Assembly: GCA_900554725.1 (NCBI GenBank) | Contig: USII01000027.1 | Coordinates: 1 to 9,482 of the forward strand | Reading direction: 5' to 3' | Origin: an uncultured Eubacteriales bacterium | GTDB taxonomy: Bacteria; Bacillota; Clostridia; Christensenellales; Christensenellaceae | DNA length: 9,482 bases | In this document: one piece after another, positions 1-6,288 of the stretch | Layout of the letters: each line of letters opens with the position of its first letter | Position numbering within the stretch: the first letter of the stretch is position 1 | Notes under the pieces: generated by a model | The model's database searches: none | What the model was told of the DNA's origin: nothing | The model's input: only the letters and a program-made list of their open reading frames with translations | Translations under genes and position numbers: made by a program

Positions 1-154
1 GAGCATCCCTGTCAAATACCTTTCCGGGGCGGCGGTTTCCCCTTCTTTCCTCGCAAAGAGCATGTTGGTGCTGCTGGGATTTGCGGTAGTCCCCTCACTG
101 CTCATCTACCTGGGCGTGCAGATCTGCTACAAAAGAAAGCAGCCTGAACGCTAA
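1..154 (+). CDS. C-terminal end of a membrane-anchored protein, possibly Gldg-family ABC transporter auxiliary protein (partial)
   Basis: An open frame enters from the left edge (first full codon at position 2) and ends with TAA at 152-154, giving about 50 residues. They show a short polar stretch beginning SIPVKYLS, then a hydrophobic segment of about 20 residues (LVLLGFAVVPSLLIYLGVQI), then a basic tail (YKRKQPER). This is a single C-terminal transmembrane helix followed by positively charged residues, so the tail is predicted to be cytoplasmic. The pattern 'IPxKxL...' followed by a helix with a central proline and a basic end resembles the C-terminus of Gldg-family (GldG-like) auxiliary subunits of ABC-2 type exporters. 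That match is from memory of the family and is not decisive; an ABC permease C-terminus is the main alternative. A strong terminator follows at once, so this is the last gene of its unit. Confidence 0.45.
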   Translation, partial: SIPVKYLSGAAVSPSFLAKSMLVLLGFAVVPSLLIYLGVQICYKRKQPER

Positions 155-193
155 AAAAGGGCGCCTGCAAAGCAAATGCCGGCGCCCTTTTTA
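154..193 (+). terminator. Rho-independent terminator after the left-edge gene
   Basis: GGGCGCC at 159-165 pairs perfectly with GGCGCCC at 181-187. The stem is extended by A154-158 against T188-192, and a run of five T follows the GC stem. It begins at the stop codon of the upstream partial gene and isolates that gene from spo0A. The A-tract on the left arm means it could also work in the other direction. Confidence 0.9.
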
Positions 194-320
194 TTTCTCT
201 TTCCCCCTTTTTATCTACAAAACAGAAGATTGTAACGCAATTCTTAACTATCTGTTTCAAAAAGTATATCAATCTGGCACAATAATACAGTTTTTTACAA
301 AAACTCCCCGGCAAATCATC

Positions 321-349
321 TTGTTTAAAATTTTTTTGGCAGATATAAT
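321..349 (+). promoter_or_regulatory. Candidate sigma-A promoter for spo0A
   Basis: A perfect -10 hexamer TATAAT lies at 344-349. A weak -35, TTGTTT, lies at 321-326 with an ideal 17-base spacer. The predicted start near 356 would give an untranslated leader of about 80 bases. The surrounding 200-436 region is very AT-rich and has no other gene. I did not find a convincing sigma-H promoter or an exact Spo0A box (TGTCGAA) here, although both regulate spo0A in Bacillus subtilis. Confidence 0.5.
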
Positions 350-436
350 ATTTTTGTTCCAGTTTTAAACAGTTTTTCCATTTTTATGGAGCTTTTAAAA
401 TTGAGAAATGATTAGAGAAAAGAGGAGCAAAGGAAA

Positions 437-1201
437 ATGTCGGAGAGAATCAGGTTGTTAATTGCAGAGGACAACAAAGTGCTGGCGGAGAATCTTTATG
501 CCTATATGGATGCTCAGCCGGAAATTGAAGTTGTAGGCGTTGCGGAAAATGCGGAAATCGCCCTTCAGCTTGTGCAGAGCACACAGCCTACTGCCCTTAT
601 TACCGATCTCATCATGCCCGAAGCGGATGGATTCCTGCTGCTAGAGAAACTTGCAAGCGGCCAGTTTGGAAAAATGCCCGAGACCATCGTCCTCTCTGCG
701 TTGGGCAGCGAGGCCCTCATCACCCGCGCCCTGGAGCTTGGAGCGAAGTACTATATGGTCAAGCCGTTTCATATGGAGCTTGTCTATAAGCGCCTGCTGG
801 ATCTTTTCCATATGCGCCAGGTGACGGGCAGCAAAAAGCTCGTGCAGAGCAAATCCCTCGATGAAAAAATCACGAGCATTTTTCTTTCCATCGGCATCCC
901 CGCTCATATCAAGGGATATCAGTATCTGCGGGAGGCCATTAAAATCGTCATCCATTCGCCCGAGATGATCAATTCCATCACCAAAGAGCTTTATCCTGCC
1001 ATTGCCGCACATTTTGATACCTCTTCTAGCAAAGTAGAGCGCGCGATTCGCCATTCCATCGAAGTGGCATGGGCGCGCGGAAAAATAGAAAACCTCAACG
1101 CCATCTTCGGCTACAACATCTATGGAAAGAACGATAAGCCCACAAACGGAGAGTTTATTGCCCTCATTGCGGATAGGCTCATGCTGGAGCAAACCGCTTA
1201 G
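437..1201 (+). CDS. spo0A: Spo0A, sporulation response regulator/transcription factor
   Basis: Spo0A is the cytoplasmic response regulator that, once phosphorylated, binds DNA and switches cells into sporulation and other stationary-phase programmes. The 254-residue product has both expected domains. The receiver domain (about 4-125) has the acidic pair E11-D12, phospho-acceptor D57 in 'TDLIMPEADG', switch Ser S87, and K109 in 'VKPF'. After a linker, the DNA-binding effector domain (about 141-252) contains the highly characteristic helix 'SKVERAIRHSIEVAW' (198-212) and 'IFGYNI'. Length is slightly below the usual 265-275. The start is supported by AGAGGAG at 421-427, nine bases before ATG. 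The stop is TAG. The usual left neighbour spoIVB is not here; an unrelated gene and its terminator lie upstream instead. Confidence 0.98.
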   Translation: MSERIRLLIAEDNKVLAENLYAYMDAQPEIEVVGVAENAEIALQLVQSTQPTALITDLIMPEADGFLLLEKLASGQFGKMPETIVLSALGSEALITRALELGAKYYMVKPFHMELVYKRLLDLFHMRQVTGSKKLVQSKSLDEKITSIFLSIGIPAHIKGYQYLREAIKIVIHSPEMINSITKELYPAIAAHFDTSSSKVERAIRHSIEVAWARGKIENLNAIFGYNIYGKNDKPTNGEFIALIADRLMLEQTA

Positions 1202-1275
1202 CGCTTCATTTTACATTTTACGCTTTTTTTATACATGCGCTGCTTTTTGCAGAATATGTCAAAAGAATGAATAAA

Positions 1276-1380
1276 TGTGGATATTGTGGATAAGTTGTCC
1301 AAGATATCCACAAAAATTTCTCCACAATTACGGAATTTTGTGCATATGTTGTGGATAATGTGGATAACTTTTATGCATAA
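1276..1380. promoter_or_regulatory. Cluster of DnaA boxes
   Basis: Within about 100 bases there are three exact matches to the DnaA box in the orientation TGTGGATAA: 1285-1293, 1350-1358 and 1359-1367, the last two directly adjacent. One-mismatch copies are TGTGGATAT (1276-1284, adjacent to the first perfect box), ATATCCACA (1304-1312, opposite orientation) and TGTGCATAT (1339-1347). TTATGCATA follows at 1371-1379. The block is AT-rich. Such density is typical of replication origins or of DnaA-binding clusters outside the origin that tune initiation or transcription. dnaA, dnaN or rpmH are not in the window, so origin status is not supported. The sites are seen directly; DnaA binding is inferred from the consensus. 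Confidence 0.8.
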
Positions 1381-1443
1381 CCGCAAAAATTCCGCATAGA
1401 GCCGAAAATTTTTCGTGTCGCATGTGTATGAAATTATACAGAC

Positions 1444-1500
1444 AGACATCCTGCATCTGTGCTCTGGAAGCCGAAATTCCGGGATGTCTTTTTTATTTTT
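1444..1500 (+). terminator. Hairpin with U-tract between the DnaA-box cluster and veg
   Basis: AGACATCC at 1444-1451 pairs with GGATGTCT at 1482-1489. An inner stem, CTGGAA (1463-1468) with TTCCGG (1477-1482), shares one base with the outer stem. A T-rich tract (1488-1500, interrupted by one A) follows. It can act as the spo0A terminator, in which case spo0A transcripts would cross the DnaA boxes. Or, if a promoter lies upstream of it, it is an attenuator in the veg leader. No obvious terminator sits closer to the spo0A stop codon. Confidence 0.65.
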
Positions 1501-1553
1501 TTACATAATTTTCTTCCTCCTGGAAATCCTAAAAACAAAAAGCCGGAGGTTTT

Positions 1554-1889
1554 ATGAGCGATCAACTCTTATCCATTCGCCGCAAGCTGCTTCCCTGCCA
1601 GGGAAGGGCGATCCGTCTGTATGTGCATAAGGAGCGCAACCAGAGCCTCGATATAAAGGGTGTGCTGGAAGGGGTTTATGCGGGAGTGTTCACCGTCTAT
1701 GCACAGAGCGGCGGATACGGCCGCCGCTACTGTTATTCCTACCGCGATATCCTCACGAAGAGTGTCCGCATCCTTCCCTTGCCCTCCCAAGTACCTGGGC
1801 AATGGAAAGGGGCTGCCCGCCCGCATCCTGAAAGAGCAGCCAATAGCCCTGCCCGTCCGCCCCTTCCAGATAGCTTTCAAACCCCTTAA
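1554..1889 (+). CDS. veg: Veg-family protein with an unusual C-terminal extension
   Basis: Veg proteins are small (about 80-90 residues) conserved Firmicute proteins; in Bacillus subtilis Veg stimulates biofilm gene expression. The first 73 residues here fit the family: a short helix at the start, 'GRAIRLYV', a central 'GVLEGVYAGVFTVY', and the signature-like 'YCYSYRDILTKSVRI' at 59-73, comparable with SYSYADILTETVEL in B. subtilis Veg. The start is fixed by GGAGG at 1545-1549, four bases before ATG. The conserved core ends near 1772, but the frame stays open for 38 more residues rich in Pro, Ala and Arg. That tail lies antisense to the 3' end of the convergent gene at 1753-2877. It may be a lost or shifted stop rather than a functional domain. 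Core identification is fairly sure; the tail is doubtful. Confidence 0.75.
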   Translation: MSDQLLSIRRKLLPCQGRAIRLYVHKERNQSLDIKGVLEGVYAGVFTVYAQSGGYGRRYCYSYRDILTKSVRILPLPSQVPGQWKGAARPHPERAANSPARPPLPDSFQTP

Positions 1890-2877
1890 GCCAGGCCGGA
1901 GGGTTGAGCCCGTATCGCCCTGGGACGGCCAGTGCCCGAGCCGATTCTCCGCTGGCCTGCAAAATTTCGCCCGTCAGGTAATACCCCCTTCCGGGGAAAT
2001 CCGGGTATTCGATCTTTACCCACTTGGAGGATGGAAAAATTTTGGGGAAGGGAAAAACAGGGGTCGTTCTTTTTTCAAAGCGCGCCATGCAAGCCTGGAG
2101 TGGTTCCGGGCTCTTTTTTTGCCCTTTTTCCGGATTAGGAGCAGAGGATTCCCACTGCTCCTCCAGCGCAGGGAAGAGGGCTCTTTTGGCAGAAGGCGGA
2201 GCAACTGTCCCAAGCTTTGAAGGAGCTTCCTGCCCTCTGCCTTCGCGCTCCCCCTGCTCCTCTGCCCGGCGCGCAGCCCTTTGCCCACTTTGACCGGGCA
2301 CTTTCTCTGCCTGCACAGTCTCAGGCTGCGCCGCACCCGGGCGGGAGGAAGGGCTCTTTTCCTGCCGGAGTTCCTGCACCTGCTCTGGTCCATTGGTCGC
2401 CGCTTTTGGGGGCTGCTTTTTCTCGCCTGGCCCTCTCTGCTCTTTTTGCGTCCTTTCTCTTTTTTCCTTCTGTCCCTGAACTTCCTCGCCCTGCTGCCTT
2501 GGCTTTCCTGCAGCTGGCCGCTCCTCCGCTGCGGCAAAACCTCTGGGCTGTGCCTGCACCTCCAGCGCTTTGAGCCTTTTTTTCTCATGCCGGGTAAAAC
2601 AGGCAGAGCGTGCGGCGCCAAAATCTGCATGTCCGCCCGTCATCAAAAAAGTTCCCTGCCGTGCCACCGCTGCCGCCCGCACCCTGTGGGGAGGCAGTGG
2701 GCAGCGCCCCTGGCAACCTTCCAGCACTTGATACTCCCCATCCGAAAAAATGAGCCACAGTTCCGTATCTTTCAGGTATGCCGGGGAAACCAGTGAAAAG
2801 GCCAGCTCTTCCCCATATTCCAGCCGTAAAACACCCCGGGATTTCCCGGAAAGTGCCAGAATTTGACTTTCTGCCAT
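1753..2877 (-). CDS. Uncharacterised two-domain protein with long charged Gln/Pro-rich linker
   Basis: I cannot assign a function. The 374-residue product has three parts. An N-terminal globular region (about 5-100) is beta-rich looking, with 'RGVLRLE', 'ELWLIFSDGEYQVLEG' and 'GTFLMTGG'. A low-complexity linker (about 105-270) is dominated by Gln, Lys, Glu, Arg, Pro and Ala. A C-terminal region (about 275-360) has 'FPSSKWVKIEYPDFPG', 'YYLTGEI', 'ALAVPGRYGLNPPAWLKGF' and 'GYWLLFQDA'. That C-terminal pattern (SxWxxIEYP, then AxPGxY, PPxWLxGF, GYW) is reminiscent of uncharacterised proteins of Clostridia. There is no signal peptide or membrane segment. I chose ATG at 2877 rather than 2928 because GGAGG lies at 2887-2891 with a nine-base spacer, while the upstream ATG has no ribosome site. 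The 3' end overlaps the veg frame by 137 bases on the opposite strand. Confidence 0.75.
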   Translation of the reverse strand: MAESQILALSGKSRGVLRLEYGEELAFSLVSPAYLKDTELWLIFSDGEYQVLEGCQGRCPLPPHRVRAAAVARQGTFLMTGGHADFGAARSACFTRHEKKRLKALEVQAQPRGFAAAEERPAAGKPRQQGEEVQGQKEKRERTQKEQRGPGEKKQPPKAATNGPEQVQELRQEKSPSSRPGAAQPETVQAEKVPGQSGQRAARRAEEQGEREGRGQEAPSKLGTVAPPSAKRALFPALEEQWESSAPNPEKGQKKSPEPLQACMARFEKRTTPVFPFPKIFPSSKWVKIEYPDFPGRGYYLTGEILQASGESARALAVPGRYGLNPPAWLKGFESYLEGADGQGYWLLFQDAGGQPLSIAQVLGRAREGCGHSS

Positions 2878-2951
2878 CGCTTCGCACCTCCGGTTAAGCT
2901 TATGCTTGCCCATCTCAAAACATGCCATATAGTCTTTTTTGCCCCTTTTGC

Positions 2952-2988
2952 GGCATAAAAAAAGGCGGCGATGCCGCCTTTTTATGCC
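2952..2988 (-). terminator. Rho-independent terminator of the trxB-glmM-glmS operon
   Basis: GGCGGC (2964-2969) and GCCGCC (2973-2978) form a GC stem around a three-base loop. It is extended by A2959-2963 against T2979-2983 and, after a two-base bulge, by GGCAT against ATGCC. On the minus strand the stem is followed by a run of seven or more T. It lies about 105 bases beyond the glmS stop and just before the gene at 1753-2877, so it separates the two leftward units. Confidence 0.9.
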
Positions 2989-3093
2989 TGCAACGATTTT
3001 TTATTCCAAAGCAGGAACGCGCTCTTCCCCTTTTCTAAAGGGATCTGCACATTGACAAACTGCATCAATGGATGCTTGGCGCATTCTTTTTGG

Positions 3094-4920
3094 CTATTCC
3101 ACCGTCACAGATTTGGCCAGATTTCTTGGTTTATCCACATCGCAACCTTTGAGCACTGCCGTATAGTAGCCATAGAGCTGGTAGAACAGCACCGCCAGCA
3201 GCGGGGCAAACATATCCCCCGCATCCGGAATGGTGAGCACCAAATCCACATCTTTTTCCAGCAGATGCTTATGGTGCTCCTGCACAACCGCCACGACATA
3301 TGCCCCACGCGCCTTCACTTCCTTAAAGTTGGAGAGGGATTTTTCCATGAGCGCTTCCTGTGTGGCCAGCGCCATGACCAGTGTTCCCTTCTCAATGAGA
3401 GCGATGGGCCCGTGTTTGAGCTCGCCGGAAGGGTATGCCTCCGAATGAATATACGAAAGTTCCTTTAGCTTTAGCGAACCTTCGAGCATGAGCGCATAGT
3501 CCATTCCCCGCCCGATGAAGAATTCGTGCTCATCCATATAGCGCTGAGAGGCCAGATGCTGCACCGCCTGCTTATCTTCCAAAATCTTTTCGGCCAGGGC
3601 GGGCAGGCGCTTGAGCTCCTCCAACAGTTTGCTATACTGCTCTTTTGGCAGAGTTCCCTTGATGCGCCCAAGCTCCAGAGCGATCATATAAAGGCACATG
3701 ACCTGCGTGCTGTATCCCTTAGAGGTAGCCACGGCAATTTCCATGCCTGCCTGGGTATACATTGTGGCATCGGCCTCGCGCGAGATGCTGCTGCCCTTCA
3801 CATTCGTGATAGCCACAACTTTCTGGCCATGCCGTTTTGCTTCCCGCAGGGCGGCGATGGTATCCGCCGTCTCTCCCGACTGGCTGATCACCACTACAAG
3901 CTGGCTGGGCCGCAGGATGGGATCCCGATAGCGAAATTCCGAGGCAGCGTCCACCGAAACGGGCACACGCGTCAGCTTTTCGATGACATATTTTCCAAGG
4001 ATTCCCGCGTGATAGGCGCTGCCGCAGGCCACAATCAGGATCTCCTCTATCCCATCCATAAGCTCATCTGTGATATGGATCTCCGAAAGATCCAGCCGGT
4101 CGCCCCGCACGCGCGTCATGAGCGTATCGTAGAGTGCTTTTGGCTGTTCGTGGATCTCCTTCATCATAAAGTGTTCATAGCCGCCTTTTTCCGCCTGAGA
4201 AACATCCCAATCGATAACAAAGGGCTCCTTTTCCACCTTGTTGCCATATTCATCAAATACCTCAACGCGATCCTTCTCCACTACGGCAACCTGTTTATCC
4301 TCCAGCAGGTAGACGGATCTGGTGTATTCCAGCAGCGCCGGGAAATCGGATGCGATGAGGTTTTCCCCCTGCCCAAGGCCGACGACCAGCGGGCTATCCT
4401 TGCGCGCCGCCACAATTTTGCCCGGCTCCTTTTCGCTGATTACGCCCAGCGCATAGGAGCCCTCCAGCATTTTGATGGCGCGCATGACTGCGCTTTTGAG
4501 GTCGCCCTCATAGTAGTAGTTGATAAGGTGCGCCACAACCTCGGTATCCGTATCCGAAACAAAGCGAATCCCCTTGCCGGCCAGCCACTCTTTCAGCTTC
4601 CCAAAATTTTCAATGATGCCGTTATGCACCACGGCAAGATCTCCCGCGGTATTGGTATGGGGATGGGCGTTGACATCCGAAGGTTCGCCATGTGTTGCCC
4701 AGCGCGTATGCCCGATGCCCAGCGTCTTTGGGGCGGAACGGCCCCTCAGCCTTTCTTCCAGTTTTGCAAGGCGCCCTTTGGCCTTTACAACATCCAGCTT
4801 TCCTTCTTGAATGACGGCAATGCCCGCGCTATCATAGCCGCGATATTCCAGCTTTTTTAAGCCCTTCAGCAGCACCGAAATCGCATCTCTTTCTCCGATG
4901 TAGCCAACAATTCCGCACAT
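3094..4920 (-). CDS. glmS: Glutamine--fructose-6-phosphate aminotransferase (isomerising)
   Basis: GlmS converts fructose-6-phosphate and glutamine to glucosamine-6-phosphate and glutamate, the committed step toward UDP-GlcNAc, in the cytoplasm. The 608-residue product is full length. The class II glutaminase domain (about 2-220) starts MCGIVGYIG with nucleophile C2, and has HTRWATHG (71-78), N100-G101 and the SDTDTE motif with D125. The first SIS domain carries SQSGETADT and a slightly variant AGMEIAVATSKGYSTQ. The second carries GRGMDYALMLEGSLKLKE and SYIHSEAYPSGELKHGPIALI. It ends with the canonical DVDKPRNLAKSVTVE. The start has GGAGG at 4934-4938, inside the end of glmM, with only three bases between the genes, so the two are translated from one message. 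No glmS ribozyme can fit before this gene. Confidence 0.98.
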   Translation of the reverse strand: MCGIVGYIGERDAISVLLKGLKKLEYRGYDSAGIAVIQEGKLDVVKAKGRLAKLEERLRGRSAPKTLGIGHTRWATHGEPSDVNAHPHTNTAGDLAVVHNGIIENFGKLKEWLAGKGIRFVSDTDTEVVAHLINYYYEGDLKSAVMRAIKMLEGSYALGVISEKEPGKIVAARKDSPLVVGLGQGENLIASDFPALLEYTRSVYLLEDKQVAVVEKDRVEVFDEYGNKVEKEPFVIDWDVSQAEKGGYEHFMMKEIHEQPKALYDTLMTRVRGDRLDLSEIHITDELMDGIEEILIVACGSAYHAGILGKYVIEKLTRVPVSVDAASEFRYRDPILRPSQLVVVISQSGETADTIAALREAKRHGQKVVAITNVKGSSISREADATMYTQAGMEIAVATSKGYSTQVMCLYMIALELGRIKGTLPKEQYSKLLEELKRLPALAEKILEDKQAVQHLASQRYMDEHEFFIGRGMDYALMLEGSLKLKELSYIHSEAYPSGELKHGPIALIEKGTLVMALATQEALMEKSLSNFKEVKARGAYVVAVVQEHHKHLLEKDVDLVLTIPDAGDMFAPLLAVLFYQLYGYYTAVLKGCDVDKPRNLAKSVTVE

Positions 4921-4923
4921 TCC

Positions 4924-6273
4924 CTATTTGCCTCCTAATTTTTTTTCGATGAGCCGCGCAATTTTTACCGCTTCAGCCCCAATGGCTGCCTTATCCTTTC
5001 CCTCTATCATCACGCGCACCAGCGGCTCTGTGCCGGATGTGCGAATGAGCACTCTGCCCTGCCCGGCCATCTGCGCTTCCAGCCGCGCAATTTCGGATAA
5101 AATCTCTTCGTCCTTATCGTAATCGAACTTTCTATCATCGCTCACCTTGGCATTGACCAGAACCTGCGGCAGAATTTCCACTGCATTGGCCAAATCCGAA
5201 AGGGATTTATCCCGGCGCTTCATCACAGAAAGCAGCTGAATGCCCGAAAGCATGCCATCGCCCGTTGTGTTATGATCTAAAAAAATCAGGTGGCCGGATT
5301 GTTCTCCCCCAAAGTTATAGCCGGATGCCAGCATTTCCTCCAGAACATAGCGGTCCCCCACGCCCGTTTTCACAAGCTGAATGCCCCGGGCCTTGAGGGA
5401 AAGCTCCATTCCAAGATTGCTCATCACCGTGGCAACCAGCGTATCCTTGGCCAGGCACCCCCGCTCCTTCATATCCATGGCACAGATGGCCATAATGCGA
5501 TCCCCATCGATGATGCGCCCGAATTCATCCACCGCGATCAGGCGGTCGGCATCCCCATCAAAGGCCAGGCCGACATCCGCCCCGTATTCATTTACCAGAA
5601 TTTGCAGATTTGCAGGGTGCGTAGAGCCGCAGTTATCGTTGATATTCGTGCCATCCGGCATATTGTAGTGGGCATATACCTGGGCGCCCAGGCGGGTAAA
5701 CACTTCGCCCGCCAGCGCGGAAGCCGCGCCGTTGGCGCAATCCAGCACTACTTTGATGCCGTCCATCCGAACCGGGCTGGATTCCACAAGGAAATCCGCA
5801 TACTCCCTAGGCGCATTTTTCAGGCGCACCCGCCGCCCAACGCCCAGGCCCGTGGGCAGCGGACCCACGCCCCCCTCCAGCACGAGCCTTTCTATCTCCT
5901 CTTCGATGGCATCGGCCAGTTTATAGCCCTTATTGTTGAAAAACTTAATGCCGTTATATTCCACAGTGTTATGCGAAGCGCTGATGACCGCGCCGGCATC
6001 CGCTTCATAGTGCCGCGTCAGGTGCGCGACAGCGGAAGTGGGAATAACCCCGAGGGTGCAGGCCTCGGCACCGGCCGAGCAGATCCCTGCAATCAATGCG
6101 CTTTCCAGCATATCCCCGGAAATTCTGGTATCCTTGCCAATGAGTATCTTGGCCTGATGCACTTCATTTGTGAGAACCTTAGCAGCTGCCTGCCCCAGCT
6201 GAAATGCCAGCATGCAGCTCAGCTTTTCATTGGCAATGCCGCGCACGCCGTCTGTGCCAAAAAGCTTTCCCAT
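4924..6273 (-). CDS. glmM: Phosphoglucosamine mutase
   Basis: GlmM interconverts glucosamine-6-phosphate and glucosamine-1-phosphate, supplying GlmU for UDP-GlcNAc and cell-wall synthesis. The 449 residues match the usual length. The four domains of the phosphohexomutase superfamily are visible through their motifs: FGTDGVRG (5-12), the phosphoserine loop ISASHN with catalytic S100, the metal-binding DGDADR (239-244), the sugar-binding GGEQSGH, and the C-terminal phosphate-binding RTSGTEPLVRVM. The loop after the catalytic serine reads HNTVEYNG; B. subtilis and E. coli have Pro in place of Thr and Asp in place of Tyr, a variation probably tolerated. GAGGTG (6278-6283) supports the ATG. The gene starts 15 bases after trxB and ends three bases before glmS, so it is the middle of a three-gene operon. 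Its adjacency to glmS places two consecutive pathway steps together. Confidence 0.98.
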   Translation of the reverse strand: MGKLFGTDGVRGIANEKLSCMLAFQLGQAAAKVLTNEVHQAKILIGKDTRISGDMLESALIAGICSAGAEACTLGVIPTSAVAHLTRHYEADAGAVISASHNTVEYNGIKFFNNKGYKLADAIEEEIERLVLEGGVGPLPTGLGVGRRVRLKNAPREYADFLVESSPVRMDGIKVVLDCANGAASALAGEVFTRLGAQVYAHYNMPDGTNINDNCGSTHPANLQILVNEYGADVGLAFDGDADRLIAVDEFGRIIDGDRIMAICAMDMKERGCLAKDTLVATVMSNLGMELSLKARGIQLVKTGVGDRYVLEEMLASGYNFGGEQSGHLIFLDHNTTGDGMLSGIQLLSVMKRRDKSLSDLANAVEILPQVLVNAKVSDDRKFDYDKDEEILSEIARLEAQMAGQGRVLIRTSGTEPLVRVMIEGKDKAAIGAEAVKIARLIEKKLGGK

Positions 6274-6288
6274 ATCACACCTCTTCTT

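Noticed and set aside
102..314. Minus-strand 70-residue frame across the left terminator and spo0A upstream region
   Set aside because: It crosses the terminator hairpin and AT-rich promoter DNA, has low-complexity Phe/Cys-rich sequence and no ribosome site.
1276..1380. Chromosomal replication origin (oriC)
   Set aside because: dnaA, dnaN, rpmH and gyrase genes are absent, and flanking genes face toward the cluster instead of away from it. The DnaA boxes are kept as a cluster, not called an origin.
1660..2796. Several plus-strand open frames of 68-186 residues, one with a membrane-like Leu/Phe-rich stretch
   Set aside because: They lie antisense to the GC-rich gene at 1753-2877, lack good ribosome sites, and mirror its Lys/Glu/Gln-rich linker codons, which read as Leu/Phe/Ser/Cys on the other strand.
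2982..3065. Minus-strand mini-frame of 27 residues (starting MQFVNVQIPLEKG) between glmS and its terminator
   Set aside because: The residue pattern looks protein-like, but there is no Shine-Dalgarno site and the frame runs through the terminator hairpin. It may be a decayed fragment; not supported as a gene.
4921..4923. glmS ribozyme upstream of glmS
   Set aside because: Only three bases separate glmM and glmS, so the ribozyme cannot be present at its usual place.
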